Source: DTU015 sp012837895 (lineage in GTDB: Bacteria; Bacillota; Sulfobacillia; Fermentithermobacillales; Fermentithermobacillaceae). Taken from it: a stretch of 64,000 nucleotides of DNA. Location: NCBI GenBank assembly GCA_050952085.1, contig JBMNKH010000004.1:310001-374000 (forward strand), written 5' to 3'. Below, in pieces: positions 33,035 to 42,205 of the stretch; the stretch's first letter is position 1; each line of letters starts with the position of its first letter. The position numbers and the translations under genes are program-made. The notes beneath the pieces were generated by a model that was not told the DNA's origin, made no database searches, and saw only the letters and a program-made list of their open reading frames with translations.

Positions 33035-34951
33035 GTGGCCCGGAAAGCTGAGAGTCTCATGGGAGTAAACAGTGAAGATTCGCTGAAAAAGCGCGTCGGC
33101 GCTATGTTCAATTTTCTTGCGTCTGTGTACGGGCCTGAAGGGCTTGTGCTCAAAGCCGGCAAGCTCGGGGCTCTCAAGGGGATGAAATCCCAGGACCTCC
33201 TCCAACAAGTGGTTGCGCTCCAAAAGGTTGTTTACGAGGATCCTACAATCGGGGCTTATCCTTCGCTAGACGAGATTCCGGGCATTCTTGATGAATGCCA
33301 GGAAGAGATTGCGGAACACATTGCACGCCATTCAATTGAGCAGGAAATCGAAGATCTGGTCACCAGGAAAATGCAGGAGAAGCATGAAGAATACCTGAGA
33401 GAGATTAAGAAGGAGATTCTCCTGGACAACAGCAGCCCTGAAACAGAGCAGACACAAGAGAAACTCAAGAACCTCTTGAAACTGGAACAACGTTCCCTTT
33501 CCAAGTCAGCCTTGACGATTCTAAGGCCAAGGTCGCTTAAGCAGATAATAGGGCAGGACAGGGCAATAGAAGCGCTGCTTGCAAAGATAGCCAGCCCGTA
33601 TCCCCAGCACGTTATCTTGTACGGGCCGCCAGGGGTGGGCAAGACTTCTGCCGCAAGGCTTGTGCTTCAAGAGGCTAAGAGAATGCCGTTTTCGCCCTTT
33701 GCCAAGAATGCTCCTTTCATAGAGACTGATGGTGCTACCTTGCGCTGGGATCCGAGGGAAATAACAAACCCGCTTCTAGGGTCTGTGCACGATCCAATTT
33801 ACCAAGGCGCCAAGCAGGACTTTGCCGACGGAGGCGTGCCTGAACCCAAGCTGGGGCTAGTCACTGCGGCAACCGGCGGGATCCTTTTCATAGACGAGAT
33901 AGGCGAAATGGACCCAATCCTTCAAAACAAGTTGCTCAAAGTGCTTGAGGACAAGAGGGTGTTTTTCGACTCGTCGTACTACGATCCTGATGACCCAAGG
34001 GTGCCTGAGTACGTGAGGCGTTTGTTCAGCCACGGGGCACCGGCAGACTTTGTGCTGGTTGCCGCAACTACCAGGGATCCTGAGGAAATCAGCCCTGCCC
34101 TCAGGTCAAGGTGTGCCGAAGTGTTTTTTGACGCGCTTACTCCCGATCATATAGTAGACATAGTGAAAGGTGCTGCAAGAAGGCTCAGGGCCAAAACTAG
34201 CCGTGAAGCTTCTCAGCTCATTGCAGACCATACCATTGAAGCCAGGAGGGCTGTGGGGCTGCTGGCTGATGCTTATGCAGTGGCGCTTCACAAGGCAGGC
34301 GGATTCCCTGAGCGGGGCTTCCTTTCCATTTCAGCCACAGATGTAGAGTCTGTGATCGAGTCAGGCAGGGTTCAGCCAAGCATAACCGCAAAGGCAAGCG
34401 GCACCCTTGAGACAGGCAAGGTTTTCGGCCTTGGGGTGCTCGGCTATCTTGGCTCAGTTATCGAGATTGAGACTGTGACCTTCCCTGCCAGGCAACAGGG
34501 CAAAGGTACGATGAGAATGAATGAGACGGCAGGCTCCATGGTTAAAGATTCACTGTTTAATGCCGCATCTGCGTTGCGGAAGTGTTTTGACATAGACCTC
34601 TACAATTGGGATATTCACGTAAATATAATCGGGGGTGCAAGGATAGACGGACCTTCAGCAGGATTAGCCATAACCCTGGCGGTATTTTCAGCAATAACGG
34701 GCTTGCCCATCCGCCAGGATGTGGCAGTTACCGGCGAGGTGTCCCTTACGGGACAGATAAAGCCTATTGGCGGGGTGTACGAAAAGATTTACGGCGCAAA
34801 GCAAGCAGGGATGAAATCGATTGTTGTACCTTACGATAACTCCCGGGGGATAAAGCAGGTCCGGGGGATAGAGGTCGTGTATGCAAGAGACCTCAAAGAT
34901 GCCCTTGACCACATATGCCCAGGCTGGAGAGAGTCGTATTCTTGCGCCTAA
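33035..34951 (+). CDS. lonC: Spore-type Lon protease LonC
   Basis: ATP-dependent protease of the LonC kind, found in endospore formers. A helical N-terminal part (1-160) replaces the usual Lon N-domain. The AAA+ module has Walker A GPPGVGKT at 197-204 and Walker B ILFIDEIGEM. The C-terminal protease domain has Ser541 in GPSAG and Lys584 in YEKIYGAK, 43 residues apart as in E. coli Lon. Length is 638 aa. GTG 33035 follows GGAGG by about 8 nt. It is placed between rplI and dnaB, as in Clostridia. Confidence 0.92.
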   Translation: MARKAESLMGVNSEDSLKKRVGAMFNFLASVYGPEGLVLKAGKLGALKGMKSQDLLQQVVALQKVVYEDPTIGAYPSLDEIPGILDECQEEIAEHIARHSIEQEIEDLVTRKMQEKHEEYLREIKKEILLDNSSPETEQTQEKLKNLLKLEQRSLSKSALTILRPRSLKQIIGQDRAIEALLAKIASPYPQHVILYGPPGVGKTSAARLVLQEAKRMPFSPFAKNAPFIETDGATLRWDPREITNPLLGSVHDPIYQGAKQDFADGGVPEPKLGLVTAATGGILFIDEIGEMDPILQNKLLKVLEDKRVFFDSSYYDPDDPRVPEYVRRLFSHGAPADFVLVAATTRDPEEISPALRSRCAEVFFDALTPDHIVDIVKGAARRLRAKTSREASQLIADHTIEARRAVGLLADAYAVALHKAGGFPERGFLSISATDVESVIESGRVQPSITAKASGTLETGKVFGLGVLGYLGSVIEIETVTFPARQQGKGTMRMNETAGSMVKDSLFNAASALRKCFDIDLYNWDIHVNIIGGARIDGPSAGLAITLAVFSAITGLPIRQDVAVTGEVSLTGQIKPIGGVYEKIYGAKQAGMKSIVVPYDNSRGIKQVRGIEVVYARDLKDALDHICPGWRESYSCA

Positions 34952-34969
34952 ATACGGGGAGGAATTAGC

Positions 34970-36310
34970 TTGTCTCAGGCGCCACAAAGGGTACCGCCTC
35001 AGAACATAGAGGCGGAAGAAGCTGTCATAGGTTCCATGCTGATAGAGCAAAGCGCTGTAATCCTGGCCCTTGAGATGCTCACGCCCGACGATTTCTACAA
35101 AGAAGACCACAGGATCATTTTCAGGGCTATGGCTGAAATCGCCAACAGGCTGGACCCTGTTGATCTGGTCACTGTATCAGATACTTTAAGGGCTCAAGGT
35201 GATTTGGACAGAATTGGCGGGGCTGCAGAGCTGGCAAGGCTGGCCAATTTCGTGCCTACGGCAGCCAACGTTGAGCATTATGCGAGAATCGTTGCAGAAA
35301 AAGCGACCTTAAGGCGGCTGATTGGGGCTGCCACCCAGATTGCAGCCACGGCATACAACTCCCAGCATGATGTTGATGAGATCCTTGACATGGCCGAGGA
35401 GAGCATCTTCAAAGTTTCCCGGGGGCGGGGCCAGCAAGGATACGTACAACTCAAAGACGTGTTGGTTGAAACAATGGAGAAGCTGGAGTACCTTGCTTCC
35501 AACAGGGGCGATGTGATCGGTCTTGCAAGCGGCCTTAGCGACCTTGATTCGCTCACTCTAGGTTTCCAGCCGTCTGACCTGATAATCCTTGCAGCCCGCC
35601 CTTCAGTAGGGAAGACCTCCCTGGGGCTCAATATTGCAAGGAATGCAGCGATAAAGGGCGGGTGTACCGTGGTGGTTTTCAGCCTGGAGATGTCTAGGGA
35701 GCAGGTAGCTCAGAGGCTTTTGTGCTCAGAGTCGGCCATCAACAGCCAGAAGCTCCGCAGCGGCTTCATAAGCAGCGACGATGAGTGGCGCAGGCTGTCG
35801 ATTGCCCTGGGCAGGCTCGGTGAAGCCAAGATTTTTATCGATGATACCCCTGGGATTTCAGTCATGGAGCTAAGGGCTAAGGCCCGGCGCGTCAAAGCTG
35901 AACACGGGCTTGGCTTGATCGTTATCGACTACCTGCAACTCATGAGAGGCAGGAAGCTTGAAAACAGGCAGCAAGAGATCTCAGAGATATCCAGATCGCT
36001 GAAAGGTCTTGCGCGGGAACTTGATGTACCTGTTATCGCCATGTCCCAGCTGTCAAGGGCTGTGGAACAGCGGCAGGACAGGAGGCCCATGTTGTCTGAC
36101 CTCAGGGAATCAGGGGCTATCGAGCAGGATGCAGACGTAGTGATGTTTTTGTACACAGATCCGGAACTTGAACAGAACAACGCCATCGAACTCATCATCG
36201 CCAAACAGCGCAACGGCCCTACAGCGTCGATCAAGCTGTTCTTCTCGCGCGAGGTTTGCCGGTTCGGCGATCTTGACGTGATACACACTCCCGGGGCAAC
36301 AGGAGCATAA
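34970..36310 (+). CDS. dnaB: Replicative DNA helicase DnaB
   Basis: A 446-aa hexameric helicase. The N-terminal domain begins PPQNIEAEEAVIGSMLI; the RecA-like domain has Walker A ARPSVGKT (209-216), Walker B LIVIDYLQLM and the SDLRESGAIEQDADVVMF motif. TTG 34970 sits 7 nt after GGGAGG. No intein is seen. The likely loader is the DUF721/DciA-like protein at 9 kb, or a DnaI-type protein outside the window. Confidence 0.97.
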   Translation: MSQAPQRVPPQNIEAEEAVIGSMLIEQSAVILALEMLTPDDFYKEDHRIIFRAMAEIANRLDPVDLVTVSDTLRAQGDLDRIGGAAELARLANFVPTAANVEHYARIVAEKATLRRLIGAATQIAATAYNSQHDVDEILDMAEESIFKVSRGRGQQGYVQLKDVLVETMEKLEYLASNRGDVIGLASGLSDLDSLTLGFQPSDLIILAARPSVGKTSLGLNIARNAAIKGGCTVVVFSLEMSREQVAQRLLCSESAINSQKLRSGFISSDDEWRRLSIALGRLGEAKIFIDDTPGISVMELRAKARRVKAEHGLGLIVIDYLQLMRGRKLENRQQEISEISRSLKGLARELDVPVIAMSQLSRAVEQRQDRRPMLSDLRESGAIEQDADVVMFLYTDPELEQNNAIELIIAKQRNGPTASIKLFFSREVCRFGDLDVIHTPGATGA

Positions 36311-36387
36311 TAGACTCAGGTTGCCGGCACCTGACTCACGGGTATGCCATATGTATAAGGTGTTCCAAATGTATAGGAGGTTGGCCT

Positions 36388-37767
36388 TTGACCGTATGGG
36401 ATGTGATCATCATAGGTGCAGGGCCTGCAGGGATTTTTGCGGCTTTGGAGCTGTCCAGGAAAGCCCCTGGGCTGTCAGTGTTAATCCTGGACAAAGGGCA
36501 TGACCTGGAAAAGCGTAAATGCCCTGGGCGCGGCATAATCGGCGGTTGCCTCAACTGCGACCTGTGTTCAATCACCTCAGGATGGGGCGGAGCAGGGGCT
36601 TTCAGTGACGGTAAACTCACACTGACCAACCGGTTCGGCGGATTTTTGCACCAATACCTCTCACAGGGCCAGCTCATGGACCTCATACAGTACATGGATG
36701 GCATCTGGCTGGAATTCGGGGCCACAGACAGGATATTCGGCACTGAGAAACCTGCGATACAAGAACTCGTACGCAGGGCAGCTACTGCCGGCCTGGAACT
36801 GATACCTGCGCCTATCAGGCATTTGGGCAGCGATAACAGCCCGAGGATTCTCAAGAACATGTACGCGTACCTCAAGCCGCGGGTTGAGATCAGGATGCTG
36901 TCTGAAGTGAAAGAGATCATTGTTCGCGACAACAAGGTGCAAGGGGTGCTTATGGCAGACGGCAGCGAGGAAAGTTGCCGCTACCTGATAGCAGCTCCCG
37001 GGCGCGAGGGCTCATCGTGGTTTTCCCAGGAAGCCATGCGGCTGGGGCTTACCCAGGAGATAAACCCGGTGGATATCGGCGTAAGGGTTGAGATACCTGC
37101 TGTGGTAGCTGATGACATAACCGAAAAAGTGTGGGAACCTAAGATCCATTACTACTCCCGGGCATTTGATGACCTGATCAGGACGTTTTGCGTCTGCCCA
37201 AGGGGCGAGGTAGTGGTTGAGAACACAGGAGGGGTCACCACTGTCAACGGGCACTCGTGGAGTGGTTACACTACAGAAAACACCAACTTCGCGCTCTTGG
37301 TTTCCAAGACGTTTACCCAGCCTTTCAGAAAACCCATAAGTTACGGCAAGTATATCGCCAGCCTTGCCAATATGCTCGGTGGAGGGGCTATCGTCCAGAG
37401 GCTTGGAGACCTGTGGGAAGGGCGGAGGTCAACTGAGAAGCGCCTGGCCAAGAGTATGGTTGAACCAACCCTCAAAGACGCAACTCCCGGCGACCTCACC
37501 CTGGTACTGCCGTACAGGTACATCCAGAATATCCTTGAGATGCTTGAGGCGCTCAACAACCTTATGCCGGGCATATGGGCGAAACACACCTTGCTCTACG
37601 GGGTAGAAGTGAAATTCTACTCTGCCAGGGTAAAAGTGTCAGAGGATATGAGTACGGAAATAGAAGGTTTATACGCTATAGGCGACGGTGCAGGGATAAC
37701 CAGGAGCTTGGCCCAGGCATCTGTTTCAGGCGTGATCGCAGCAGATTCGATACTGGCCAAGGAATAG
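36388..37767 (+). CDS. FAD-dependent dehydrogenase, unknown substrate
   Basis: A 459-aa flavoprotein with an N-terminal Rossmann motif DVIIIGAGPAGIFAALELS and a C-terminal FAD motif GLYAIGDGAGITRSLAQA. A cluster CPGRGIIGGCLNCDLCS (about 50-66) includes four cysteines, though in a CxxC-type arrangement not clearly typical of an iron-sulfur site. It resembles the widespread uncharacterised NAD(P)/FAD-dependent dehydrogenases of anaerobes. TTG 36388 has AGGAGG 7 nt upstream. It lies 77 nt after dnaB. Confidence 0.78.
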   Translation: MTVWDVIIIGAGPAGIFAALELSRKAPGLSVLILDKGHDLEKRKCPGRGIIGGCLNCDLCSITSGWGGAGAFSDGKLTLTNRFGGFLHQYLSQGQLMDLIQYMDGIWLEFGATDRIFGTEKPAIQELVRRAATAGLELIPAPIRHLGSDNSPRILKNMYAYLKPRVEIRMLSEVKEIIVRDNKVQGVLMADGSEESCRYLIAAPGREGSSWFSQEAMRLGLTQEINPVDIGVRVEIPAVVADDITEKVWEPKIHYYSRAFDDLIRTFCVCPRGEVVVENTGGVTTVNGHSWSGYTTENTNFALLVSKTFTQPFRKPISYGKYIASLANMLGGGAIVQRLGDLWEGRRSTEKRLAKSMVEPTLKDATPGDLTLVLPYRYIQNILEMLEALNNLMPGIWAKHTLLYGVEVKFYSARVKVSEDMSTEIEGLYAIGDGAGITRSLAQASVSGVIAADSILAKE

Positions 37768-37858
37768 CATCTCTTGCGTTAACCTTGCGTTATCATACAG
37801 TTACAGTGGCGCGACCTCGTTGATTTTGGGTGTCAGATGTGATAATATTTGCATCCGG

Positions 37859-37886
37859 AAGCCGGATATGAGGTGCCCGGCTTTTT
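37859..37886 (+). terminator. Rho-independent terminator before tRNA cluster
   Basis: AAGCCGG (37859-37865) pairs with CCGGCTT (37877-37883) around an 11-nt loop, followed by a T-run to 37886. It probably ends the flavoprotein transcript. A possible promoter (TTGATT 37820-37825, 17-nt spacer, TAATAT 37843-37848) lies just before it; if used, the hairpin would attenuate tRNA transcription. Confidence 0.6.
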
Positions 37887-37895
37887 GTATCCGGT

Positions 37896-37985
37896 GGAGG
37901 GGTGGCAGAGCGGTTGAATGCGGCGGTCTTGAAAACCGTTGAGGGTTCACGCCCTCCGTGGGTTCGAATCCCACCCCCTCCGCCA
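37896..37985 (+). tRNA. tRNA-Ser(UGA)
   Basis: Acceptor GGAGGGG pairs with CCCCTCC, followed by discriminator G and encoded CCA. It has a long variable arm, as class II tRNAs do. The anticodon loop is CTTGAAA with anticodon TGA at 37930-37932. The T-loop is GGTTCGAATCC. Confidence 0.96.
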
Positions 37986-38056
37986 CTAGCATGAAACATC
38001 AAGACATGTTAATATATCTGTGCGGCAAATGCCGTAAGTGCAATGCGGTAAATTGC

Positions 38057-38147
38057 GGAGAGGTCGCCTAGAGGCCGAGGGCGACGGTTTGCTAAACCGT
38101 TAAGGGGGCACACCCCTTCGAGGGTTCGAATCCCTCCCTCTCCGCCA
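38057..38147 (+). tRNA. tRNA-Ser(GCU)
   Basis: Acceptor GGAGAGG pairs with CCTCTCC, with encoded CCA. The long variable arm (AAGGGGGCACACCCCTTCG region) marks a serine tRNA. Anticodon GCT is at 38091-38093 and reads AGC/AGU codons. Confidence 0.96.
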
Positions 38148-38159
38148 TCGGATTAGGAT

Positions 38160-38236
38160 GCGCCTGTAGCTCAATTGGATAGAGCGACAGACTACGGATC
38201 TGTAGGTTGTGGGTTCAAATCCCGCCGGGCGCACCA
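38160..38236 (+). tRNA. tRNA-Arg(ACG)
   Basis: Acceptor GCGCCTG pairs with CGGGCGC (one G-U pair), with encoded CCA. The anticodon stem-loop is ACAGA-CTACGGA-TCTGT, anticodon ACG. A34 must be deaminated to inosine by TadA, whose gene is 147 nt downstream. Confidence 0.96.
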
Positions 38237-38273
38237 TCATATGACACCATAAGACTGCATTGCAGAGAAACGT

Positions 38274-38352
38274 GCGCCCGTAGCTCAGGCGGATAGAGCG
38301 GGGGATTCCTAATCCCCGTCTGCCGGAGGTTCGAGTCCTCCCGGGCGCACCA
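38274..38352 (+). tRNA. tRNA-Arg(CCU)
   Basis: Acceptor GCGCCCG pairs with CGGGCGC, with encoded CCA. The anticodon stem-loop is GGGGA-TTCCTAA-TCCCC, anticodon CCT, which reads AGG. Confidence 0.95.
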
Positions 38353-38382
38353 ATTCTTACTAGCCAATGTGAGGCCGGTAGT

Positions 38383-38895
38383 TTGAACGATGTAAAGGGC
38401 GGTCAACCCTGCCAACCAGCTAAGATTGAAGATGCCGGCGTCCACGAATACGGCATGGAGCTGGCACTGGAGCAAGCGCGAAAAGCGCATTCCATGGGCG
38501 AGGTGCCTGTAGGGGCAGTCATCATCAAAGACGGTGTTGTCATAGGCCAGGGGCACAACCTCAAGGAGACTCTGAAAGACCCTACAGCTCACGCAGAAAT
38601 TCTCGCTATACGTGAAGCGGCAAGGCACCAAGCAGGGTGGAGGATCCTGGACGCAACCATGTACGTGACCTTGGAGCCTTGTCCCATGTGTGCAGGCGCC
38701 ATAGTGATGGCCAGGATTCCCCGGCTTGTCATAGGCACCATGGATCCGCGCACAGGGGCATGTGGTTCGTTGTGGAACATAGTATGTGACAAACGGCTCA
38801 ACCACAGGGTTGAACTTATAACCGGAATAAAAGAGGATGAATGCCGGAAACTGTTAGAGGAGTTCTTTGAACAGCTCCGGCAGGGAGATACTTGA
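38383..38895 (+). CDS. tadA: tRNA-specific adenosine deaminase TadA
   Basis: Deaminates A34 of tRNA-Arg(ACG) to inosine. Zinc and catalytic residues are in HAE (His70, Glu72) and PCPMC (Cys100, Cys103). Length is 170 aa with a short N-terminal extension. TTG 38383 sits 8 nt after GTGAGG. It lies among tRNA genes, close to its own substrate, and before two further serine tRNAs. Confidence 0.93.
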   Translation: MNDVKGGQPCQPAKIEDAGVHEYGMELALEQARKAHSMGEVPVGAVIIKDGVVIGQGHNLKETLKDPTAHAEILAIREAARHQAGWRILDATMYVTLEPCPMCAGAIVMARIPRLVIGTMDPRTGACGSLWNIVCDKRLNHRVELITGIKEDECRKLLEEFFEQLRQGDT

Positions 38896-38948
38896 AAACC
38901 TCATATACTCTAAAGTAATCTTAGTAGGGCAGCTTTTTCGATTCCCAG

Positions 38949-39038
38949 GGAGGGGTGTCGGAGCGGTTGAACGAGCCCGCCTCGAAAGCGGGTAGGCGTG
39001 CAAGCGCCTCGTGGGTTCGAATCCCACCCCCTCCGCCA
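38949..39038 (+). tRNA. tRNA-Ser(CGA)
   Basis: Acceptor GGAGGGG pairs with CCCCTCC, with encoded CCA and a long variable arm. The anticodon loop is CTCGAAA, anticodon CGA. It reads UCG. Confidence 0.95.
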
Positions 39039-39061
39039 TAAGTGCTGCCACAGGTGTGTAC

Positions 39062-39152
39062 GGAGGGATGTCCGAGCGGCTGAAGGAGCACGCCTGGAGA
39101 GCGTGTAGACGTGTTACGCGTCTCGTGGGTTCAAATCCCACTCCCTCCGCCA
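39062..39152 (+). tRNA. tRNA-Ser(GGA)
   Basis: Acceptor GGAGGGA pairs with TCCCTCC, with encoded CCA and a long variable arm. The anticodon loop is CTGGAGA, anticodon GGA. It reads UCC/UCU and completes the serine set of this cluster. Confidence 0.95.
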
Positions 39153-39177
39153 AAAAATTCTGACCTTGCTAGAAAGT

Positions 39178-39450
39178 TTGGCCGTGCTAGACGGGGAGTT
39201 AGCGGTGCCCTGTAACCCGCAATCCGCTATAGCGGGGTTGAAGCCTATCCGAGGGTGTTCCTTTTTGAGGCCGGCCGGCGCGGGCAGCGTTGAAGGCCGG
39301 GGCCTGCGCAATGAGAACCCGTGAACCCCGTCAGGTCCGGGAGGAAGCAGCGGTAAGCGGTCACTCTCATGTGCCGCAGGGGTTCCTGGCTGGAGCCAGC
39401 CATGTCCGGTATCGCTTGGGGAGGGCATTCGGAGATAGGTGCACGGTCAA
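39178..39450 (+). ncRNA. ffs: Signal recognition particle RNA, large type (scRNA)
   Basis: About 273 nt. The ends pair (TTGGCCGTGC with GCACGGTCAA, one mismatch). The Alu part has GGGGAGTTAGCGGTGCCC near the start, and the S domain has the conserved GTCAGGTCCGGGAGGAAGCAGC with its GGAA-type loop, then CTCATGTGCCGCAGGGGTTCC. It matches the Bacillus-type long SRP RNA with an Alu domain. dnaX follows 43 nt downstream, the common arrangement. Confidence 0.94.
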
Positions 39451-39493
39451 TTCAGTATTGCCTACAGGGATCTCAATTTCGGGGGAATGAGTC

Positions 39494-41125
39494 TTGTCCT
39501 ACACGGCCCTGTACCGCACCTGGCGTCCCAACAAATGGGAAGATGTGGTTAACCAAAAGCCGGTAATCAAAATCCTGCAAAACGCACTTACAGAAAACAA
39601 AGTGTCCCACGCTTACCTGTTTTCAGGGCCGAGAGGAACGGGCAAGACCACAGTAGCCAGACTACTTGCAAAATCAGTCAACTGCAGCAACCTCCAAGGT
39701 TCCGAGCCTTGTAACGGCTGTGAGGCATGTGAAGCGATTTCCGCCGGCAGTTCGGTAGACGTAATGGAAATAGACGCCGCATCAAACAGGGGCATTGATG
39801 AGATGCGGAGCCTCAGGGAGAGCGTAAGGTACTTGCCTGTAATGGGCAGGTTCAAGGTGTATATAATCGACGAAGTCCACATGCTTACCCAGGAAGCCTT
39901 CAACGCTTTGCTCAAAACCCTGGAAGAACCCCCGTCCCATGTGATTTTCATCCTCGCTACCACTGCGGCACACAAGATCCCGGTAACCATCACATCCAGG
40001 TGCCAGAGGCTGGAGTTCAGGCGGCTTTCTATTAGGGACATAGAAGGCAGGTTGGAGCAAATCCTGGCATTTCAAGACGCCCAGTGGGAGGAAGGTGCCC
40101 TCACGCTCATAGCCAGGGCTGCTGAGGGTTCCATGCGCGACGCCTTATCTGTGCTGGATCTGTGCCTGGCTTACGGTGACGGCAAGGTGCTTGAAGCAGA
40201 TGTCCGGGAGATCCTGGGTGCAGCCGCGTCTGAAATAATGGATGAACTCTTCAGTGCTATTGCTGCAAGAAACGTCAAGACCATCCTCAGCATCACCAAA
40301 GATTGTTCAGAGCGGGGCAAAGACATGGGCGAGCTGTGCCAGGAGATAGGCGCATATGCCCGTGACCTGCTTCTCGTGGCATCAGGCGCTAATACAGCCG
40401 ACCTGGGGAGGACCCGGCAGGAAGTCGCGAACATGTCTGTTCTTGCCCAAACCCTGTCTGAAGACATGTTGATAAGGGTTCTGAAAGCCATGTCTGGTGC
40501 AGTTTCCGAAATGAGAAACAGCGATAATCCCAGGCTTGTAGTGGATATGAATTTGTTGGGATTGCTGCTTGAGGACGAGGCTGCCGGGACGGGTGAGATG
40601 GCGACAGGCACGATAGTAAGCAAGATGTCTGCCAAAGCTGAACGCCAAGTTCAGGACACAAGCCAGGACACAAAGCCGCCCCGTGAGCCTTTCGTATCTG
40701 GCGATACCGCTGATACGAGTGCTTTAAGTATAGGCCCGGAAACGCGTGAATCCCTGTCCGGAACTGCAGGGCAGTCTGAGAATGTTAAACACATATGGGA
40801 CTCATTGCTTGAGCAACTGCAGAAAGACAGGAAAATCCAGGCGAGAGCTTACCTGTTGCCTGCCCGCCCCTTGAGGGTGGATGATGACAGACTACTCGTC
40901 CTGGGCTATCCCCAAGGGTATGCTACCCACATGGAACAAATCCTTTCTCAGCCACATAAGCAGGTAGTGCAGGAATATCTTGAGAAATTGACCAAACGCA
41001 AGATGAATATCAGGGTCGAGGTGCTAGATAACGAGAACGGTAACGGCGGCAACGGCGGAACAGGTGAGGAATTGCATCCCCTGGTCAAAGCTGCAATAAC
41101 TATACTGGATGGCAAGGTTACTTAG
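39494..41125 (+). CDS. dnaX: DNA polymerase III subunit gamma/tau
   Basis: Clamp-loader ATPase of 543 aa. The start is YTALYRTWRPNKWEDVV; Walker A is GPRGTGKT at 45-52, the zinc site uses Cys64, 73, 76 and 79, and the sensor is ATTAAHKIPVTITSRCQR. TTG 39494 has a GGGGG run 8 nt upstream. The C-terminal half carries the tau part. I see no obvious slippery A-run for frameshifting. Confidence 0.96.
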   Translation: MSYTALYRTWRPNKWEDVVNQKPVIKILQNALTENKVSHAYLFSGPRGTGKTTVARLLAKSVNCSNLQGSEPCNGCEACEAISAGSSVDVMEIDAASNRGIDEMRSLRESVRYLPVMGRFKVYIIDEVHMLTQEAFNALLKTLEEPPSHVIFILATTAAHKIPVTITSRCQRLEFRRLSIRDIEGRLEQILAFQDAQWEEGALTLIARAAEGSMRDALSVLDLCLAYGDGKVLEADVREILGAAASEIMDELFSAIAARNVKTILSITKDCSERGKDMGELCQEIGAYARDLLLVASGANTADLGRTRQEVANMSVLAQTLSEDMLIRVLKAMSGAVSEMRNSDNPRLVVDMNLLGLLLEDEAAGTGEMATGTIVSKMSAKAERQVQDTSQDTKPPREPFVSGDTADTSALSIGPETRESLSGTAGQSENVKHIWDSLLEQLQKDRKIQARAYLLPARPLRVDDDRLLVLGYPQGYATHMEQILSQPHKQVVQEYLEKLTKRKMNIRVEVLDNENGNGGNGGTGEELHPLVKAAITILDGKVT

Positions 41126-41140
41126 GAAGGAGAGCTTCTT

Positions 41141-41476
41141 ATGCCAAGATTCCCAGGGCCCGGCGGGTTCGACATGCAAAGGTTAATGAGAGAGGCACAA
41201 AAGCTTCAAGCGGAGATGAAGAGGATAGAAGAAGAGCTGGCTAACAAAGAGATTGAAGGCACTTCAGGCGGTGGAATGGTTAAAGCCACTGTAACATGCG
41301 GGCTTGAGGTGAGGGCCATTGAGATAGATCCTGAAGTGGTGGATCCTGACGACATAGAGATGCTGCAAGATCTGGTAGTCGCTGCAGTGAATGCAGCCAT
41401 CACCGAAGCAAGGAAGGTCAGCGAGGAAGAGATGTCCAAGGTGACCGGCGGCATGAATATGCCTTTCAAATGGTGA
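41141..41476 (+). CDS. ybaB: YbaB/EbfC nucleoid-associated protein
   Basis: A 111-aa DNA-binding protein: RLMREAQKLQAEMKRIEEELANKEIEG at the N-terminus, GGGMVKATVTCGLEVRAIEIDPE in the core. It sits in the conserved dnaX-ybaB-recR order. ATG 41141 follows GGAAGGAGA. Confidence 0.95.
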   Translation: MPRFPGPGGFDMQRLMREAQKLQAEMKRIEEELANKEIEGTSGGGMVKATVTCGLEVRAIEIDPEVVDPDDIEMLQDLVVAAVNAAITEARKVSEEEMSKVTGGMNMPFKW

Positions 41477-41480
41477 TCCC

Positions 41481-42086
41481 ATGCAAGCTTATCCCAAAGC
41501 GATTTCCGGGTTAATAGACGAGCTGCGAAAGCTGCCCGGAATCGGGCCTAAGACAGCGCAGCGCCTGGCATTTCATCTGGTTGTTTCCGGGAAATCATCT
41601 ATCAACCAGCTCATTGACAGTCTGGCTGAAGTGAGGGACACAATCGGGTATTGTTCTGTATGCGGCAACCTCACCGATGTTGACCCATGCGGGGTTTGCC
41701 AGGACCCTCAGAGAGACGCTTCCACCATATGCGTTGTAGGTTACCCCAAAGACGTGCTGGCCATAGAAAGGGTTGGCGGATACCAGGGCATGTTTCACGT
41801 GCTCCATGGGTATATAGAGCCTCTCAAGGGGGTTGGCCCTGACGACATCAGGGTGAAAGAACTCATCGCCAGGGTGAAACACAATAACCATCAAGTTAAG
41901 GAAGTCATTCTGGCTACAAACCCTGACATTGATGGGGAAACCACTGCCCTCTACCTGGCCAGGGCGCTTAAGCCCCTGGGCGTCAAGGTAACCAGGCTTG
42001 CAAGGGGACTTCCCTTCGGTGCTGACCTGGATTATGCCGATGAAGTCACCTTGGCCAGGGCACTTGAGGGGCGTAGTGAGATATAA
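41481..42086 (+). CDS. recR: Recombination protein RecR
   Basis: A 201-aa protein with an N-terminal helix-hairpin-helix (LRKLPGIGPKTAQRLAF), a four-cysteine zinc finger (CSVCG...CGVC) and a TOPRIM domain (TNPDIDGETTALYLARAL). It acts with RecF and RecO in gap repair. It contains a 13/16 match to parS at 41791-41806 that is probably fortuitous. In Bacillus yaaL and bofA follow; here they are displaced by about 6 kb. Confidence 0.96.
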   Translation: MQAYPKAISGLIDELRKLPGIGPKTAQRLAFHLVVSGKSSINQLIDSLAEVRDTIGYCSVCGNLTDVDPCGVCQDPQRDASTICVVGYPKDVLAIERVGGYQGMFHVLHGYIEPLKGVGPDDIRVKELIARVKHNNHQVKEVILATNPDIDGETTALYLARALKPLGVKVTRLARGLPFGADLDYADEVTLARALEGRSEI

Positions 42087-42205
42087 CCGTTAACATACCT
42101 AAGATGCCCAGGCTCCAAGAGCAGATTGCAAATGGCTTGGCTATGGACAACCTCGGACAAATTTGGCGTGTCGACTGGAGAACTACATAATGGGAGATTG
42201 TTAGT

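Noticed and set aside
41791..41806. parS-like sequence TGTTTCACGTGCTCCA within recR
   Set aside because: Only 13 of 16 positions match and the right half is lost; it lies in a conserved coding region, so chance is likelier.
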